64,000 nt of DNA from [Lactobacillus] timonensis (lineage in GTDB: Bacteria > Bacillota > Bacilli > Lactobacillales > Lactobacillaceae). Positions 9,308 to 18,885 of this stretch are shown here, one piece after another. The stretch spans positions 1,531,476-1,595,475 of the forward strand of contig NZ_LT964761.1 of NCBI RefSeq assembly GCF_900240275.1, written 5' to 3'. Position 1 is the first letter of the stretch. Each line of letters opens with the position of its first letter. The notes under the pieces were generated by a model, which searched no databases, had not been told where the DNA came from, and saw only the letters and a list, made by a program, of their open reading frames with translations. Both the position numbers and the translations under genes were made by a program.

Positions 9308-9952
9308 AAAATAAATTAGTGCGGTTCCGGCAAGGACGAAGAAGTGCCAAATAAGGTGGGTATAGCGTGTCGGAAAGCTGTAGAGCACGGCACCAATTGA
9401 GAAAGTAATTCCCCCTGCTAACAAGAGGAGAAAGCCAGTGGAGCCAAGTGAGTGCCATAATTGTGGCGCGCAGGTCATGCAGAGCCAGCCCATTAAGACA
9501 TACAAAAGGGTGGACCACTTGCTTTTTTTCTTGAGCCAAATGCTTTTGTAAACCACCCCAATGACTGCTAGTCCCCAAATAATGCCGAATAACGTCCAAC
9601 CACGCCAGCCACCAATAGCGACGAGGCAAAAGGGAGTGTAGGAACCAGCAATTAAAAGGTAAATCATATCGTGATCAAAAATTTGAAAGACATGAGCCGC
9701 CCTGGTAAAAACTAATGAATGAAAGAGTGTGGAGGATAAGTAAAATAGCACCATAATCGCCCCATAAATGGCAAAGGTAGTAACCCGCATTGGGCCTCCG
9801 CCTGACTTCACAGTTTTTACTATCAGCAAGACTAAGCCGGCAATGGATAAGCCAACGCCAATCCCGTGACTAATGGCGTTGCCAATTTCAATCCAGAGAG
9901 TTGTTTTGCTTATTTTCTTCCGTCCGCCTTCAACTTCTGCCCTTGTCATCAT
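9287..9952 (-). CDS. Hemolysin III / PAQR family membrane protein
   Basis: A 221-aa integral membrane protein with about seven hydrophobic segments. It carries the PAQR/HlyIII signature: NAISHGIGVGLSIAGL near the N-terminus, the STLFHSL motif with its conserved Ser and His, FDHDMIYLLIAGSYTPF, and a C-terminal H-x-x-x-H-like site (THLIWHFFVLAG). These His and Asp residues form the family's metal site. The cellular function in lactobacilli is not established, and cytolysis should not be assumed from the name. AGAGGAG precedes a double ATG; 9952 is the first. It has its own promoter and converges on folA. Confidence 0.9.
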   Translation of the reverse strand: MMTRAEVEGGRKKISKTTLWIEIGNAISHGIGVGLSIAGLVLLIVKTVKSGGGPMRVTTFAIYGAIMVLFYLSSTLFHSLVFTRAAHVFQIFDHDMIYLLIAGSYTPFCLVAIGGWRGWTLFGIIWGLAVIGVVYKSIWLKKKSKWSTLLYVLMGWLCMTCAPQLWHSLGSTGFLLLLAGGITFSIGAVLYSFPTRYTHLIWHFFVLAGTALIYFSVLFFV

Positions 9953-9996
9953 ATATTTCTCCTCTCAAAGTAGTCATGAAATCTCTGCCTAGTTCT

Positions 9997-10025
9997 GTTA
10001 TACTAAGCGAAGAGTTGTTAACCAA
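9997..10025 (-). promoter_or_regulatory. Promoter for the hemolysin III-like gene
   Basis: On the minus strand, TTGGTT (10020-10025), a 17-bp spacer and TATAAC (9997-10002). It lies 45 bp before the ATG. Confidence 0.6.
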
Positions 10026-10054
10026 AAACGAACCTAGTCTCAACATTTAATTTG

Positions 10055-10071
10055 CTAGTCTTAAAGACTAG
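10055..10071. repeat. Inverted repeat between hlyIII-like gene and degV
   Basis: CTAGTCTT at 10055-10062 and AAGACTAG at 10064-10071 form a near-perfect palindrome in the divergent intergenic region. It could be an operator or a short hairpin; no T-run directly follows the right arm. Confidence 0.4.
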
Positions 10072-10126
10072 TTAACGTTTTTAGTAAGTATATCATCAAA
10101 TTAATTACATCGGAAGTGTATTGTTC

Positions 10127-10969
10127 ATGTCAAAAACCAAAATTGTTGTCGATTCTTCCGCCGGTTTAACTGCTGAGGAAGTTAAAAAGTATGATATTAC
10201 GGTTGTTCCGCTCTCGGTTATGATTGACGGTACTATCTATGTTGAAGGCGAAACAATCACTAACGACCAGTTTCCAGAAATGATGGCTAACGCCAAGTCT
10301 TTGCCTCAGACATCACAACCGCCAATTGGTAAGTTTGTCGATGCTTTTGACCGCCTGGGAGAAGATGGTAGTGAGGTCTTGTGCGTTACCATGATGGCGG
10401 CAATTAGTGGCACTGTTCACGCTGCTGAGCAAGCTGCCACCATGTCGAAAACAAAGGTAACCGTATATGATTCTGGCACTACCGACCGTGGGATGGCCTT
10501 TCAGGTGATTGAAGCAGCTAAAACTCTTGAAAACGGGGGCAGTGTTGACGAAGCCGTCGCAAAGATGAAGGATGTCCTTGCTAAGTCCAAGCTATACTTG
10601 GCCATTGATAAGTTAGATAACCTTGTGAAAGGTGGCCGTATTAGCAAATTTGCTGGTGCTTTATCCAACTTCTTGAACATCAAAATTATGTTAGAAGTAA
10701 GCGATCGCGACCTTCATGTCAAGATGAAGGGGCGGGGCAAAAAGGCTATGCATCGTGAATGGGATAAGCTGGTTGATGAAATGGCTAATGGTCCAAAGGT
10801 GAAGGCAATTGGCATTTCACACGTCGACGCACCAAAAGAGGTTGAACGACTGAAAGAGAAGATTTCGGCAATCTTCCCGAACATTCCGATCGTTGTTCGC
10901 GAAACCGTTCCAATTATTGCAACGCACACCGGTCTCGGTGCTTGTTGCCTCTTATACTACACTGAATAA
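10127..10969 (+). CDS. DegV family fatty-acid-binding protein
   Basis: A 280-aa cytosolic protein of the DegV/FakB type. FakB proteins present exogenous fatty acids to FakA kinase for phosphorylation. Visible family hallmarks are the start KIVVDSSAGL, the TSQPPIGKF loop, MMAAISGTVHAAEQAA, VYDSGTTDRGMAFQV, and the ligand-contact region DNLVKGGRISKFAG. The C-terminus ends with the conserved THTGLGACCLLYY. ATG 10127 is 9 nt after GGAAGTG; an in-frame TTG at 10121 is too close. The terminator after it separates it from the SGNH gene. Whether it acts with a FakA cannot be seen in this window. Confidence 0.93.
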   Translation: MSKTKIVVDSSAGLTAEEVKKYDITVVPLSVMIDGTIYVEGETITNDQFPEMMANAKSLPQTSQPPIGKFVDAFDRLGEDGSEVLCVTMMAAISGTVHAAEQAATMSKTKVTVYDSGTTDRGMAFQVIEAAKTLENGGSVDEAVAKMKDVLAKSKLYLAIDKLDNLVKGGRISKFAGALSNFLNIKIMLEVSDRDLHVKMKGRGKKAMHREWDKLVDEMANGPKVKAIGISHVDAPKEVERLKEKISAIFPNIPIVVRETVPIIATHTGLGACCLLYYTE

Positions 10970-10978
10970 ATAATAAGG

Positions 10979-11014
10979 CTGCGTTCAACTCATTCGAGAT
11001 GACGCAGTTTTATT
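10979..11014 (+). terminator. Terminator after degV
   Basis: CTGCGTT and GACGCAG form a 7-bp stem with a long loop, followed by TTTTATTTAT. It is weaker than the other terminators in the window. Confidence 0.6.
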
Positions 11015-11030
11015 TATCTGGGGTGAAAAA

Positions 11031-11963
11031 TTGAAAAAATTACGTAACTGGGCTTTTCTGATCGTCATCATTTTGCTCACAATTTCTGCAGGCTACTGGT
11101 ACCACTTAAACCAAAAATCTAGCCCAACGACACCTGTTCGACATGAACGCGTGATGAAAAAAGAAGTAAACTTAGTGGCTATTGGTGACTCATTGACATA
11201 TGGTCAAGGTGATGAGAGCAAAAATGGTGGTTATGTCGGGATCATTAAGCAAAAAATTAAACAACGCTATCATACACAAGTGAACACTGTTAACTACGGG
11301 GTTAGTGGTGACCGCTCGGATCAAATATTGGACCGGATTAATAAGCAAAAAAAGATTCGTAATGATATAAAGCATGCCGATGTGATAACTATGACGGTAG
11401 GTGGCAATGATTTAATGCAGACCTTGCAAAAAGAAATTGCAGAGAATCAACAAGATGAAATCACTTCTGCTGTTAATAAAGCAGGGCAGACCTACCAACA
11501 AAAGCTAGTCAGGTTATTTACCGTGATTCGCCGTCAAAATCACCAGGCGCCGATCTTTGTTGTCAGCATTTATAATCCTGTTTATGCTTACTTTGCTAAC
11601 GTTACTGTTATCAGCCGCTCAGTTGCTCAATGGAACAAAATAACCGAACAAACTGTTAGTCAAACTGACAATACCTATTTCGTCGACATCAATCACTTAA
11701 TGTCGTATGGCCAGTACAAAACCAGTAAACAGCGGCAGCAACTAATTGATGAAGACCAAAAAAATGGCAGTAATACCTTAAACCAGAAACAAGTAATTGC
11801 CATCCAAAAACACGATAAGAAAAACCTCAATCAGTACATTTCTCCTGAGGATAATTTCCATCCAAACCACAAGGGTTATGAAGCAATTGCGAAAAAACTT
11901 TTCGCATCCATGAAAAAACATAATGCTTGGTTATACCAAACAAAAAGGAGCTCAAAGCATTGA
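11031..11963 (+). CDS. Membrane-anchored SGNH/GDSL hydrolase (YpmR-like)
   Basis: A 310-aa protein with an N-terminal signal-anchor (about residues 7-24, FLIVIILLTISAGYWY), so the catalytic part is extracellular. The GDSL block is AIGDSLTYGQGD with nucleophile Ser54. Block II Gly is in VSGDRSDQ, block III is GGNDLMQ with Asn, and block V is FHPNHKGY with the catalytic Asp/His pair. The substrate is unknown; lipase or esterase activity is the family expectation. TTG 11031 follows GGGGTG. The end overlaps the TTG start of the YpmS-like gene (stop TGA 11961-11963). The pairing YpmR-YpmS is conserved in Bacillus near thyA/dfrA, which supports the assignment. Confidence 0.9.
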   Translation: MKKLRNWAFLIVIILLTISAGYWYHLNQKSSPTTPVRHERVMKKEVNLVAIGDSLTYGQGDESKNGGYVGIIKQKIKQRYHTQVNTVNYGVSGDRSDQILDRINKQKKIRNDIKHADVITMTVGGNDLMQTLQKEIAENQQDEITSAVNKAGQTYQQKLVRLFTVIRRQNHQAPIFVVSIYNPVYAYFANVTVISRSVAQWNKITEQTVSQTDNTYFVDINHLMSYGQYKTSKQRQQLIDEDQKNGSNTLNQKQVIAIQKHDKKNLNQYISPEDNFHPNHKGYEAIAKKLFASMKKHNAWLYQTKRSSKH

Positions 11964-12583
11964 AGAAAGAGAATCTCAGAAAAATTAACTGGTGGAAGTG
12001 GGCTTTTATTACACTAGCTGCAGTTATTGTTATTGCCATCGCAACTTTTTTTCACGCGGCTAGTGCACCAGTTCCACAAACAACAACTGGACAGGCGGCT
12101 TATGCAAAAACTGATAATTCTGTACAAATTGACCTGACTCGCCAGCAACTTAATGCTTTATCCGCCAACTACCTTGCCCAATTCCTCCGGCAGAGTAAAA
12201 TTAAGTATCGTTTTATTGTTGGTCCCAAATACGCAACAATTATCGGCAAAACTAAGTTTTTGGGAGCCAACATTCAGTTTTCGCTCAACCTCATTCCACA
12301 GCATCTAGCCAACGGTAACGTGTTACTTAAAGCCGCAGGACTAAACGTTGGGCGCTTAAACGTGCCGGTTGGCTTTGTGATGGGATTTATCGCGAAACAG
12401 TATAAGTTGCCTAACTGGGTTACGGTTAACGCTAAGAAGCACACAATTCTTCTTGACTTAAACAAGTACAGTCGTCATAAGCAACTTCATTATTCGATGG
12501 AAAAAATTGATATGGCAAATGGTCGGTTCCAGATGAAACTTTCTATTCCTAACAATACAAAGGAGATACCAAATGTTCCGTGA
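11960..12583 (+). CDS. YpmS-like protein (DUF2140)
   Basis: A 207-aa protein with one N-terminal transmembrane helix (WAFITLAAVIVIAIATFF) and an extracellular domain of the DUF2140/YpmS type. Its function is unknown. It is translationally coupled to the SGNH hydrolase gene: TTG 11960 overlaps the upstream TGA, and AAGGAG lies 9 nt before it. The longer frame from 11927 would start before that ribosome binding site. The pairing suggests that the two membrane proteins act together on the cell envelope, which is inference. Confidence 0.85.
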   Translation: MKKENLRKINWWKWAFITLAAVIVIAIATFFHAASAPVPQTTTGQAAYAKTDNSVQIDLTRQQLNALSANYLAQFLRQSKIKYRFIVGPKYATIIGKTKFLGANIQFSLNLIPQHLANGNVLLKAAGLNVGRLNVPVGFVMGFIAKQYKLPNWVTVNAKKHTILLDLNKYSRHKQLHYSMEKIDMANGRFQMKLSIPNNTKEIPNVP

Positions 12584-12797
12584 TAGTTTTTATCATTTTC
12601 TGATGACTCAGCGTCAGCCAGATAACCCGACACCGGTTGAACAGTTTGCCAATAATGCTTTTTTAGATACCTCTTTTCCAAAGCAGTCTCAAGATTTTGA
12701 CGAAATCTCTCATTATTTAGAAGAAAATGCTGATTACTTACCAACGATGACCATTTTTGATTCTGCCTGGCAGATGTATCTTGATAAGATGAACTAG
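12573..12797 (+). CDS. YozE family protein (UPF0346)
   Basis: A 74-aa acidic, helical protein of the YozE SAM-like family. It has the pattern FRDSFYHFLMTQRQ, then VEQFANNAFLDTSFPK, and ends IFDSAWQMYLDKM. The function is unknown. It starts at ATG 12573 behind AAAGGAG and overlaps the end of the ypmS-like gene by 11 bp, so it belongs to the same operon. rbgA follows after 11 bp. Confidence 0.9.
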   Translation: MFRDSFYHFLMTQRQPDNPTPVEQFANNAFLDTSFPKQSQDFDEISHYLEENADYLPTMTIFDSAWQMYLDKMN

Positions 12798-12808
12798 GAG
12801 GTTATAAC

Positions 12809-13675
12809 ATGCCCATTATCCAATGGTTTCCTGGCCATATGGCAAAGGCCTTACGACTAATTAGAGAACAAATGCCGTCCGTGGACATTGTTTTTGAGTT
12901 GGTAGATGCTCGTCTACCTTATTCTTCACAGAACCCGGAAGTGGCAACCGCAGCTGGTAATAAACCACGCTTATTAATACTGACGAAGGCCGACCTGGCT
13001 GACCCAACAGAAACCAAGCAGTGGTTACAATATTTTCATGACCATCATCAGCCAGCATTAGCACTGGATTCGCGGGCAGACAGGATTAAAAAACAAGTCA
13101 CTGCCCAGGCTAAGCAAATCCTGTCTACGAAATTGGCGGCTGAACAGGCTAAGGGAATGAAGAAACGAGCAATTCGTGCAATGTGCGTGGGAGTGCCAAA
13201 TGTCGGTAAGTCAACGTTTCTCAACCACCTCGTTGGTAAGAACATCGCTGCTACTGGTAATCGGCCTGGCATCACAACAGGCCAACAGTGGTTACGATCT
13301 TCCGCTGACCTAGAATTATTGGACACCCCAGGTGTGCTGTGGCCAAAGTTTGCCACCCAGAAACAGGGAACCCAACTGGCAGCTACCGGCGCTATTAAAG
13401 ATGGTATCTATGCTGTTGATGACGTTGCGCTGTTTGCACTAGCTTTTCTTCGCCAACACCATAAGACAGCATTGGCTGATCGTTACCATCTGACCCCGAA
13501 CGAATTGACCCCTTCGGTCAGCGACCCTGACTTGTTAATGACCATTACTGCTACAATGGGCTTTCGTGATGATTATGAACGGGGAAGTGAGCGTCTGCTC
13601 CGGGAACTAAGAAAGGGTAAGTTTGGCCGTTTCACTTTAGAAACACCATTGGAAGTTGAGATTAATCATGACTAG
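12809..13675 (+). CDS. rbgA: Ribosome biogenesis GTPase RbgA (YlqF)
   Basis: A 288-aa circularly permuted GTPase required for late 50S subunit maturation. The permutation is visible. The G4 motif (LTKAD, about residues 58-62) comes first. It is followed by the P-loop GVPNVGKST (about 130), the G2 Thr region [10 protein letters not shown], and G3 DTPG. The C-terminal RNA-binding tail is basic. The N-terminus [11 protein letters not shown] is diagnostic for the YlqF/YawG group. The RBS is AGGAGG. Its final codons overlap rnhB by 8 bp, an arrangement shared with B. subtilis (rbgA-rnhB). Confidence 0.97.
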   Translation: MPIIQWFPGHMAKALRLIREQMPSVDIVFELVDARLPYSSQNPEVATAAGNKPRLLILTKADLADPTETKQWLQYFHDHHQPALALDSRADRIKKQVTAQAKQILSTKLAAEQAKGMKKRAIRAMCVGVPNVGKSTFLNHLVGKNIAATGNRPGITTGQQWLRSSADLELLDTPGVLWPKFATQKQGTQLAATGAIKDGIYAVDDVALFALAFLRQHHKTALADRYHLTPNELTPSVSDPDLLMTITATMGFRDDYERGSERLLRELRKGKFGRFTLETPLEVEINHD

Positions 13676-14447
13676 TAAACCAACCGTTAAACAAGTCCGT
13701 CAACTTTTCTCAATGGTGAAAAACAGCGACGACGAATTGTTTGAGTCTTATGCTGATGATCCGCGTAGTGGGGTGCAGAAGATTATCGCACAAACTCGGC
13801 GCCGTTTAGCTCGCCAAATGGCTGCACAAACCGCGTTTACTCAACGGTTTCGTTTTGAAAAAGAGTTGTGGCAGAAAGGCTGCCGCTATGTGGCTGGGGT
13901 GGATGAAGTTGGCCGTGGACCGCTTGCCGGACCGGTTGTTACTTGTGCAGTAATTTTAGACGACCACTTTGACCTGGTTGGCGTTACCGATTCAAAACAG
14001 CTCACTGCTCATGAACGTGAACAACTTTATCTGAAAATCGTTGATGAAGCGATTGAGGTCAGTATTGCGGTTAATGATGCACCAACAATTGACCGCTTAA
14101 ATATCTATGCGGCTACTCAGCAAGCAATGATTCGCGCTGTTAATCAGCTTCATCACCGACCCGAACACTTAATTGTTGATGCTGTTCCGCTTAAAATAAA
14201 CATTCCCCAGACTACCCTTATTAAAGGTGATCAGAAAAGTATTAGCGTAGCGGCGGCAAGCATTGTTGCCAAAGAATACCGGGACCACCTAATGAAGGAC
14301 TATGACCGGGTCTACCCTGGTTATGATTTTGCAAACAATATGGGTTATGGAACAGCAAAACACCTAGCCGGATTAGCCAGACTGGGGGCAACACCAATTC
14401 ACCGTCGTTCTTTTTCCCCGGTTGCTAAAATAATTTCAAAAAAATAA
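13668..14447 (+). CDS. rnhB: Ribonuclease HII
   Basis: Cleaves the RNA strand of RNA-DNA hybrids and removes misincorporated ribonucleotides. The 259-aa protein has the catalytic acidic pair in [17 protein letters not shown]. The third Asp is in [11 protein letters not shown] and the fourth in IVDAVPL. The tail motif is [15 protein letters not shown]. An N-terminal helical extension of about 70 residues is normal for Firmicutes RNase HII. The start is ATG 13668, inside the last codons of rbgA. The gene runs directly into a hairpin whose 3' arm carries the dprA ribosome binding site. Confidence 0.96.
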   Translation: MTSKPTVKQVRQLFSMVKNSDDELFESYADDPRSGVQKIIAQTRRRLARQMAAQTAFTQRFRFEKELWQKGCRYVAGVDEVGRGPLAGPVVTCAVILDDHFDLVGVTDSKQLTAHEREQLYLKIVDEAIEVSIAVNDAPTIDRLNIYAATQQAMIRAVNQLHHRPEHLIVDAVPLKINIPQTTLIKGDQKSISVAAASIVAKEYRDHLMKDYDRVYPGYDFANNMGYGTAKHLAGLARLGATPIHRRSFSPVAKIISKK

Positions 14448-14452
14448 AGTAT

Positions 14453-14509
14453 AAATTCCTCCTCTTTTCCGTATCTTATTTATAGGGAAAACTAAGGAGG
14501 AATTTTTTT
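14453..14509 (+). promoter_or_regulatory. Hairpin that is both a terminator and an anti-Shine-Dalgarno for dprA
   Basis: AAATTCCTCCT at 14453-14463 pairs perfectly with AGGAGGAATTT at 14495-14505. TTTCC and GGAAA inside (about 14466-14470, 14486-14490) extend the stem. A run of seven T (14503-14509) follows. The right arm contains the only ribosome binding site of dprA, whose TTG start is the last T of the run plus TG (14508-14510 region). The element can therefore end rnhB transcripts and also block dprA translation on read-through RNA. Confidence 0.7.
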
Positions 14510-15380
14510 GATTTCACAAAAGCAGCAAGAACGTGACTTTATTGTGCGCTTAGCCCTCGTTGAGAAACTGGGACCGGTTAGCAGGTTTAAACTGTGGCGA
14601 TTGGCTCATGAAGCAGGTGTCTTTGATTTTGAAAAGCTATTTGAACAGTATAGCGTCAATTCCCGCATTACGAAGATTGTTAAAGAACAGTGTCAACGAA
14701 TTGAATTTGACTTGACGTTTGAGTATTTTCGCCACTCTTACCCGTTTATTACGATCATTGACGACGATTACCCGCCACTGCTCAAGGAAACTGCTTGTCC
14801 GCCCATTTTAATTTATTATTATGGGTCACCGTCTATCCTCAAAAGCAAAACGCTGGCAGTTGTTGGTTCAAGGCGGATGACAAAATATGGCAACAAGATC
14901 ATTAATGCGTTGGTGCCACCGGTTGTGAATGCTGGCGTCACAATTGTCAGTGGCTTAGCCCGCGGGGTGGATTCGACTGCCCAACGAGTAGCGTTAGAAT
15001 GCGGCGGGAAGGTCGTCGGTGTTATCGGTTGTGGCCTTACCCAAACCTATCCTAAGGAAAACCGTGATTTACAAGATGAGATCATGAGGGCTGGATTACT
15101 GCTGAGTGAATATCCGATTGGGACACCGCCTTATCCACACCATTTTCCGGAACGTAACCGAATTATTGCCGGAGTTTGCCATACCTGTCTGGTAGTCGAA
15201 AGTGCCCAAAAAAGTGGTACTTTAATTACTGCTAATATCGCTTTACGAGAAAACCGTAATGTGTGTGCGGTACCCGGGCCAATCGATGTTTCATCTTCTG
15301 TTGGCTGTAATGAACTTATAGAAATTGGTGCACGGCCAATTCTCAAACCATCAGATTTACTTGATGAATTAGATACCTAA
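14508..15380 (+). CDS. dprA: DNA-processing protein DprA (Smf)
   Basis: Binds incoming single-stranded DNA during natural transformation and loads RecA. The 290-aa protein has a SAM-like N-terminal region followed by the extended Rossmann fold. Signature stretches are AVVGSRRMTKYG, TIVSGLARGVDSTAQ, VGVIGCGLTQTYPKEN and FPERNRIIAGV. KSGTLITANIALRENRNV and VPGPI follow. No C-terminal winged helix (DML1 domain) is apparent. The start is TTG 14508 behind AAGGAGG. topA follows after 150 bp with its own promoter. dprA is conserved in many lactobacilli not known to transform, so function here is uncertain. Confidence 0.95.
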   Translation: MISQKQQERDFIVRLALVEKLGPVSRFKLWRLAHEAGVFDFEKLFEQYSVNSRITKIVKEQCQRIEFDLTFEYFRHSYPFITIIDDDYPPLLKETACPPILIYYYGSPSILKSKTLAVVGSRRMTKYGNKIINALVPPVVNAGVTIVSGLARGVDSTAQRVALECGGKVVGVIGCGLTQTYPKENRDLQDEIMRAGLLLSEYPIGTPPYPHHFPERNRIIAGVCHTCLVVESAQKSGTLITANIALRENRNVCAVPGPIDVSSSVGCNELIEIGARPILKPSDLLDELDT

Positions 15381-15428
15381 TAAGCTTCTGAGGTTACTTA
15401 TCTGGTCCTATATATAGTAGAAACTCGT

Positions 15429-15457
15429 TTGACATTATTTCAACAATGCAATATCCT
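15429..15457 (+). promoter_or_regulatory. Promoter for topA
   Basis: A perfect -35 box TTGACA at 15429-15434, a 17-bp spacer and TATCCT at 15452-15457. It lies about 73 bp upstream of the topA ATG. Confidence 0.75.
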
Positions 15458-15529
15458 GTTTCATGAGTCCCTTGGTAACTCTTAAGAAGAGGTTTATCAA
15501 GACAATTTGATTTGATGAGGAGCCTTTAA

Positions 15530-17635
15530 ATGGCAGCCAGTAAAACTAAGAAAAGTCGTAAAAGAAAAAGTAATACACGTAAGTTAGTGATTGTTGAATC
15601 ACCATCCAAGGCTAAAACCATCGGTAAGTACCTGGGTCGTACCTACAAAGTGGTAGCTAGCTTAGGTCATGTTCGTGACTTGCCGAAGAGTCGTATGGGG
15701 GTCGACGTTGACCATGACTATCAACCAGAATACATCTCTATTCGCGGGAAAGGACCAGTCATCAAGGAACTGCGTGCTGATGCTAAAAACGCTAAGGCAG
15801 TTTATCTTGCATCAGACCCCGACCGGGAAGGGGAGGCAATTGCTTGGCACGTCTCTAACCTACTAAAACTTGATCCGGCAGAAAAAAATCGGGTAACCTT
15901 TAATGAAATCACTAAGGATGCTGTCAAAGAATCGTTTAAGCAGCCACGAACGATCAACATGGACCTGGTGGATGCCCAACAGGCACGCCGGGTCTTAGAC
16001 CGACTCGTTGGTTATTCCATCAGCCCAATTCTTTGGAAAAAAGTTAAACGTGGTCTGAGTGCAGGCCGTGTCCAATCAGTAGCCTTAAATTTGATTATCC
16101 AACGTGAAAATGAGATCCGGAACTTCAAGCCCGAAGAATACTGGACGATTGACGCCGATTTTGTCAAGGATAACGAAGAATTTGCTGCTAGCTTTTATGG
16201 TGTGAACGGAAAAAAAGTTAAATTAAAGAATAATCAAGATGTACAGCGGGTGTTAGGGCAACTCGATAGGGCTGCCGATTTTGACATTACGGCTGTTAAC
16301 CGAAAGGAACGCCGCCGGATGCCACAACCACCGTTTACGACGTCCACTCTGCAACAGGCAGCCAACCGTCGTCTGAATTTCCGTACAAGAAAAACGATGA
16401 TGGCAGCTCAGCAACTTTACGAAGGTATCGATATTGGCAAGGGAGCAGCTGTCGGGTTGATCACTTATATGCGAACCGATTCCACACGAATCGCGTCAGT
16501 TGCTAAACACGCGGCCTCACAGTTCATTCATGATAACTACGGCGCCGAATATGCTGCCACCAAACCAGTCAAGGGCAAACTACAAGAAGGCGCTCAGGAT
16601 GCTCACGAAGCGATTCGCCCCACTGCAGTCACCCGGACACCAGCAGCAATGAAAAAATTTTTGACAAACGATCAATACAAGCTCTATAACCTCATTTGGT
16701 CACGATTTGTCGCTAGTCAAATGACTCCGCAGCTAATTGATACGATGAGCGTCAAAATTGTCCAAAATAGCGTTGAATTCCGGGCAAATGGCTCCAAAGT
16801 CAAGTTCCCAGGATTTACCAAGGTTTACCATCAGGGGAAAGAAAAAGATAATCTCTTACCAGACCTGCAAGTCGATGACCGCGTACAGTTAGTTAAAGAT
16901 GATCCAGCCCAACATTTTACTCAACCACCAGCAAGGTATACCGAAGCTGCTCTAGTCCATACTTTGGAAGCCAACGGGGTTGGACGGCCATCTACTTATG
17001 CGCCAACGCTTGATACCATTCAGCGGCGATACTACGTCCGTGAAGTTAGTCGTCATTTTGAACCAACAGAGCTTGGCGAGATCGTCAATAAAATTATTGA
17101 AAAACAATTTCCGGAAATTGTCGACGTTAAGTTCACTGCCGATGTGGAAGAGCACCTTGACCAAATTGAAGAAGGAAAACGTAACTGGGTCGAAGTTGTT
17201 GATCAATTCTTCCAGCCTTTTGAAAAAGAGGTTAATGCAGCCGAAAAACAAGTCGATAAGATTGAAATGCGTGACCAGCTTGCCGGTATGAATTGTGATA
17301 TTTGTGGGGCGCCGATGGTAATTAAGATGGGGCGCTACGGGAAGTTTTATGCTTGTTCGCGTTTTCCAAAGTGTCGCAATACTAAGGCAATTGTTAAGGA
17401 TACGGGGATTGCTTGTCCCAAGTGTGGTAAGGGAACCGTGGTTGAGCGAAAGTCAAAACGCAACCGCGTCTTCTACGGCTGCTCTCGTTACCCAGATTGT
17501 GACTTCGTTTCTTGGGATAAGCCAATTGGTCGTTCCTGTCCAAAGGATGGTCATTTCCTCGTTGAAAAGAAACTCAAGGGTGGCAAGCAGGTTGTCTGTC
17601 CAAATGGTGACTATAAAGAACCAGTACAAAAATAG
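15530..17635 (+). CDS. topA: DNA topoisomerase I
   Basis: Type IA enzyme relaxing negative supercoils. The 701-aa protein has an N-terminal basic stretch and a TOPRIM domain ([19 protein letters not shown], acidic DPDREGEA at about 96-102). The catalytic Tyr313 is in [11 protein letters not shown]. Three C-terminal zinc-ribbon-like repeats follow. The first two have four cysteines each (CDICG...CSRFPKC and CPKCG...CSRYPDC). The third is reduced (CPKDG...CPNG). ATG 15530 is preceded by GAGGAG. xerC follows 38 bp downstream and is probably co-transcribed. Confidence 0.97.
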   Translation: MAASKTKKSRKRKSNTRKLVIVESPSKAKTIGKYLGRTYKVVASLGHVRDLPKSRMGVDVDHDYQPEYISIRGKGPVIKELRADAKNAKAVYLASDPDREGEAIAWHVSNLLKLDPAEKNRVTFNEITKDAVKESFKQPRTINMDLVDAQQARRVLDRLVGYSISPILWKKVKRGLSAGRVQSVALNLIIQRENEIRNFKPEEYWTIDADFVKDNEEFAASFYGVNGKKVKLKNNQDVQRVLGQLDRAADFDITAVNRKERRRMPQPPFTTSTLQQAANRRLNFRTRKTMMAAQQLYEGIDIGKGAAVGLITYMRTDSTRIASVAKHAASQFIHDNYGAEYAATKPVKGKLQEGAQDAHEAIRPTAVTRTPAAMKKFLTNDQYKLYNLIWSRFVASQMTPQLIDTMSVKIVQNSVEFRANGSKVKFPGFTKVYHQGKEKDNLLPDLQVDDRVQLVKDDPAQHFTQPPARYTEAALVHTLEANGVGRPSTYAPTLDTIQRRYYVREVSRHFEPTELGEIVNKIIEKQFPEIVDVKFTADVEEHLDQIEEGKRNWVEVVDQFFQPFEKEVNAAEKQVDKIEMRDQLAGMNCDICGAPMVIKMGRYGKFYACSRFPKCRNTKAIVKDTGIACPKCGKGTVVERKSKRNRVFYGCSRYPDCDFVSWDKPIGRSCPKDGHFLVEKKLKGGKQVVCPNGDYKEPVQK

Positions 17636-17673
17636 TCATTTTGGCCCTGCTTTCTGCTGAAAGGAGGGCTTTT

Positions 17674-18885
17674 TTGTCCAAAGATTTTAGTATTAAGGAG
17701 CTTGTTGGTCGCTCCAAACTTAGTCAGAGTGAAAAACAACAACTACTTCATACTGCCAAGAAATTTCAACAGTTTTACGAGGTGACTGGTAGTTTTCCGG
17801 GATGGGAACACTTAACGAGTAACGAGTTGGCAGTTTTCGTTGAAAGTCTTAATCAGTCTGGTCAACCGAAAAAGAAAATTAATCAGATGGTCACCCAACT
17901 GGAACAGCTAGGCGAATTACTGGTCGCTAACCAGCGATTAGCTAGCAATCCACTCACTTTTACTGCGCTCTATGTTAATTACCTAAAGAGTGAACGTCGA
18001 TATTCGGATGACACCGTAATTGCTTATCGTGAGGACCTAAAAGCTTTTCAGCAATTTCTTGATAACAATGATGGTTTTCGCGGCTGGACTGCGGTGGATC
18101 ATTTAGACGTACAAGTCTATCTCACTCATCTTCATGACCAGCAAGATGCCGAAAGTACAGTTTCACGGAAGGTTTCGAGTCTCCGTTCTTTCTTTAATTT
18201 TCTGATTTTGAATCACCTAACGACAAAGAATCCGTTTGATGACGTTCAAATTAAAAAACATTCCCGCGCCTTACCACGGTATTTCTACGAACCCGAAATG
18301 ACCGCTCTTTTCAAGGCAGCAGATGGAGATGGTAAACCACTGGATTATCGTAACCGGGCCGTCTTAGAACTTCTCTATGATACTGGCATGCGGGTCAGTG
18401 AGTGCGCCAACCTAACTCTGTCACAAATTGATAACGACGTTAAAATGATCTTAATTGAAGGGAAGGGGGGCAAACAGCGTTACGTTCCTTTTGGCCACTT
18501 TGTTACCCAGGCGCTTGATAACTACTACCACTACTGCCGAACACCATTAATGGATCAGTACCACCAGGACCACCAGTATGTTTTCATCAATAATCGAGGA
18601 AAACCAATTACTAGTGGCGGCATTGAGTACCTTCTTAAACAGGTCATGAAACGCAGCACGCTAACTGGTACTATTCATCCCCACATGCTTCGTCATTCAT
18701 TTGCCACCCACTTATTAGACCGGGGTGCAGATATCCGCAGTGTTCAGGAATTACTAGGCCATTCGAGTCTTAGTACCACACAAATTTATACCCATATTAC
18801 TAAAGAAAACTTGCAAAAAAACTACCGGCAGTTCTTTCCACGAGCCCAAGAAGGAGGTAATTCTCATGATTACGATCAAAAATGA
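17674..18885 (+). CDS. xerC: Tyrosine recombinase XerC with an N-terminal extension
   Basis: Site-specific recombinase that resolves chromosome dimers at dif. All catalytic residues are present: Arg in TGMRVSEC, Lys in KGGKQR, His and Arg in HPHMLRHSF, His in LGHSS, and Tyr in TTQIYTHI. The protein is 403 aa, about 100 longer than usual XerC (around 300). The normal N-terminal SAM-like domain begins only near residue 95 (TFTALYVNYLKSERRYS). The extra part is helical and resembles a second core-binding-type domain. TTG 17674 follows AAAGGAGGG; the frame extends to 17641 but that would precede the ribosome binding site. Gene order topA-xerC matches other Firmicutes. No hslV, hslU or codY follows here. 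Confidence 0.9.
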   Translation: MSKDFSIKELVGRSKLSQSEKQQLLHTAKKFQQFYEVTGSFPGWEHLTSNELAVFVESLNQSGQPKKKINQMVTQLEQLGELLVANQRLASNPLTFTALYVNYLKSERRYSDDTVIAYREDLKAFQQFLDNNDGFRGWTAVDHLDVQVYLTHLHDQQDAESTVSRKVSSLRSFFNFLILNHLTTKNPFDDVQIKKHSRALPRYFYEPEMTALFKAADGDGKPLDYRNRAVLELLYDTGMRVSECANLTLSQIDNDVKMILIEGKGGKQRYVPFGHFVTQALDNYYHYCRTPLMDQYHQDHQYVFINNRGKPITSGGIEYLLKQVMKRSTLTGTIHPHMLRHSFATHLLDRGADIRSVQELLGHSSLSTTQIYTHITKENLQKNYRQFFPRAQEGGNSHDYDQK

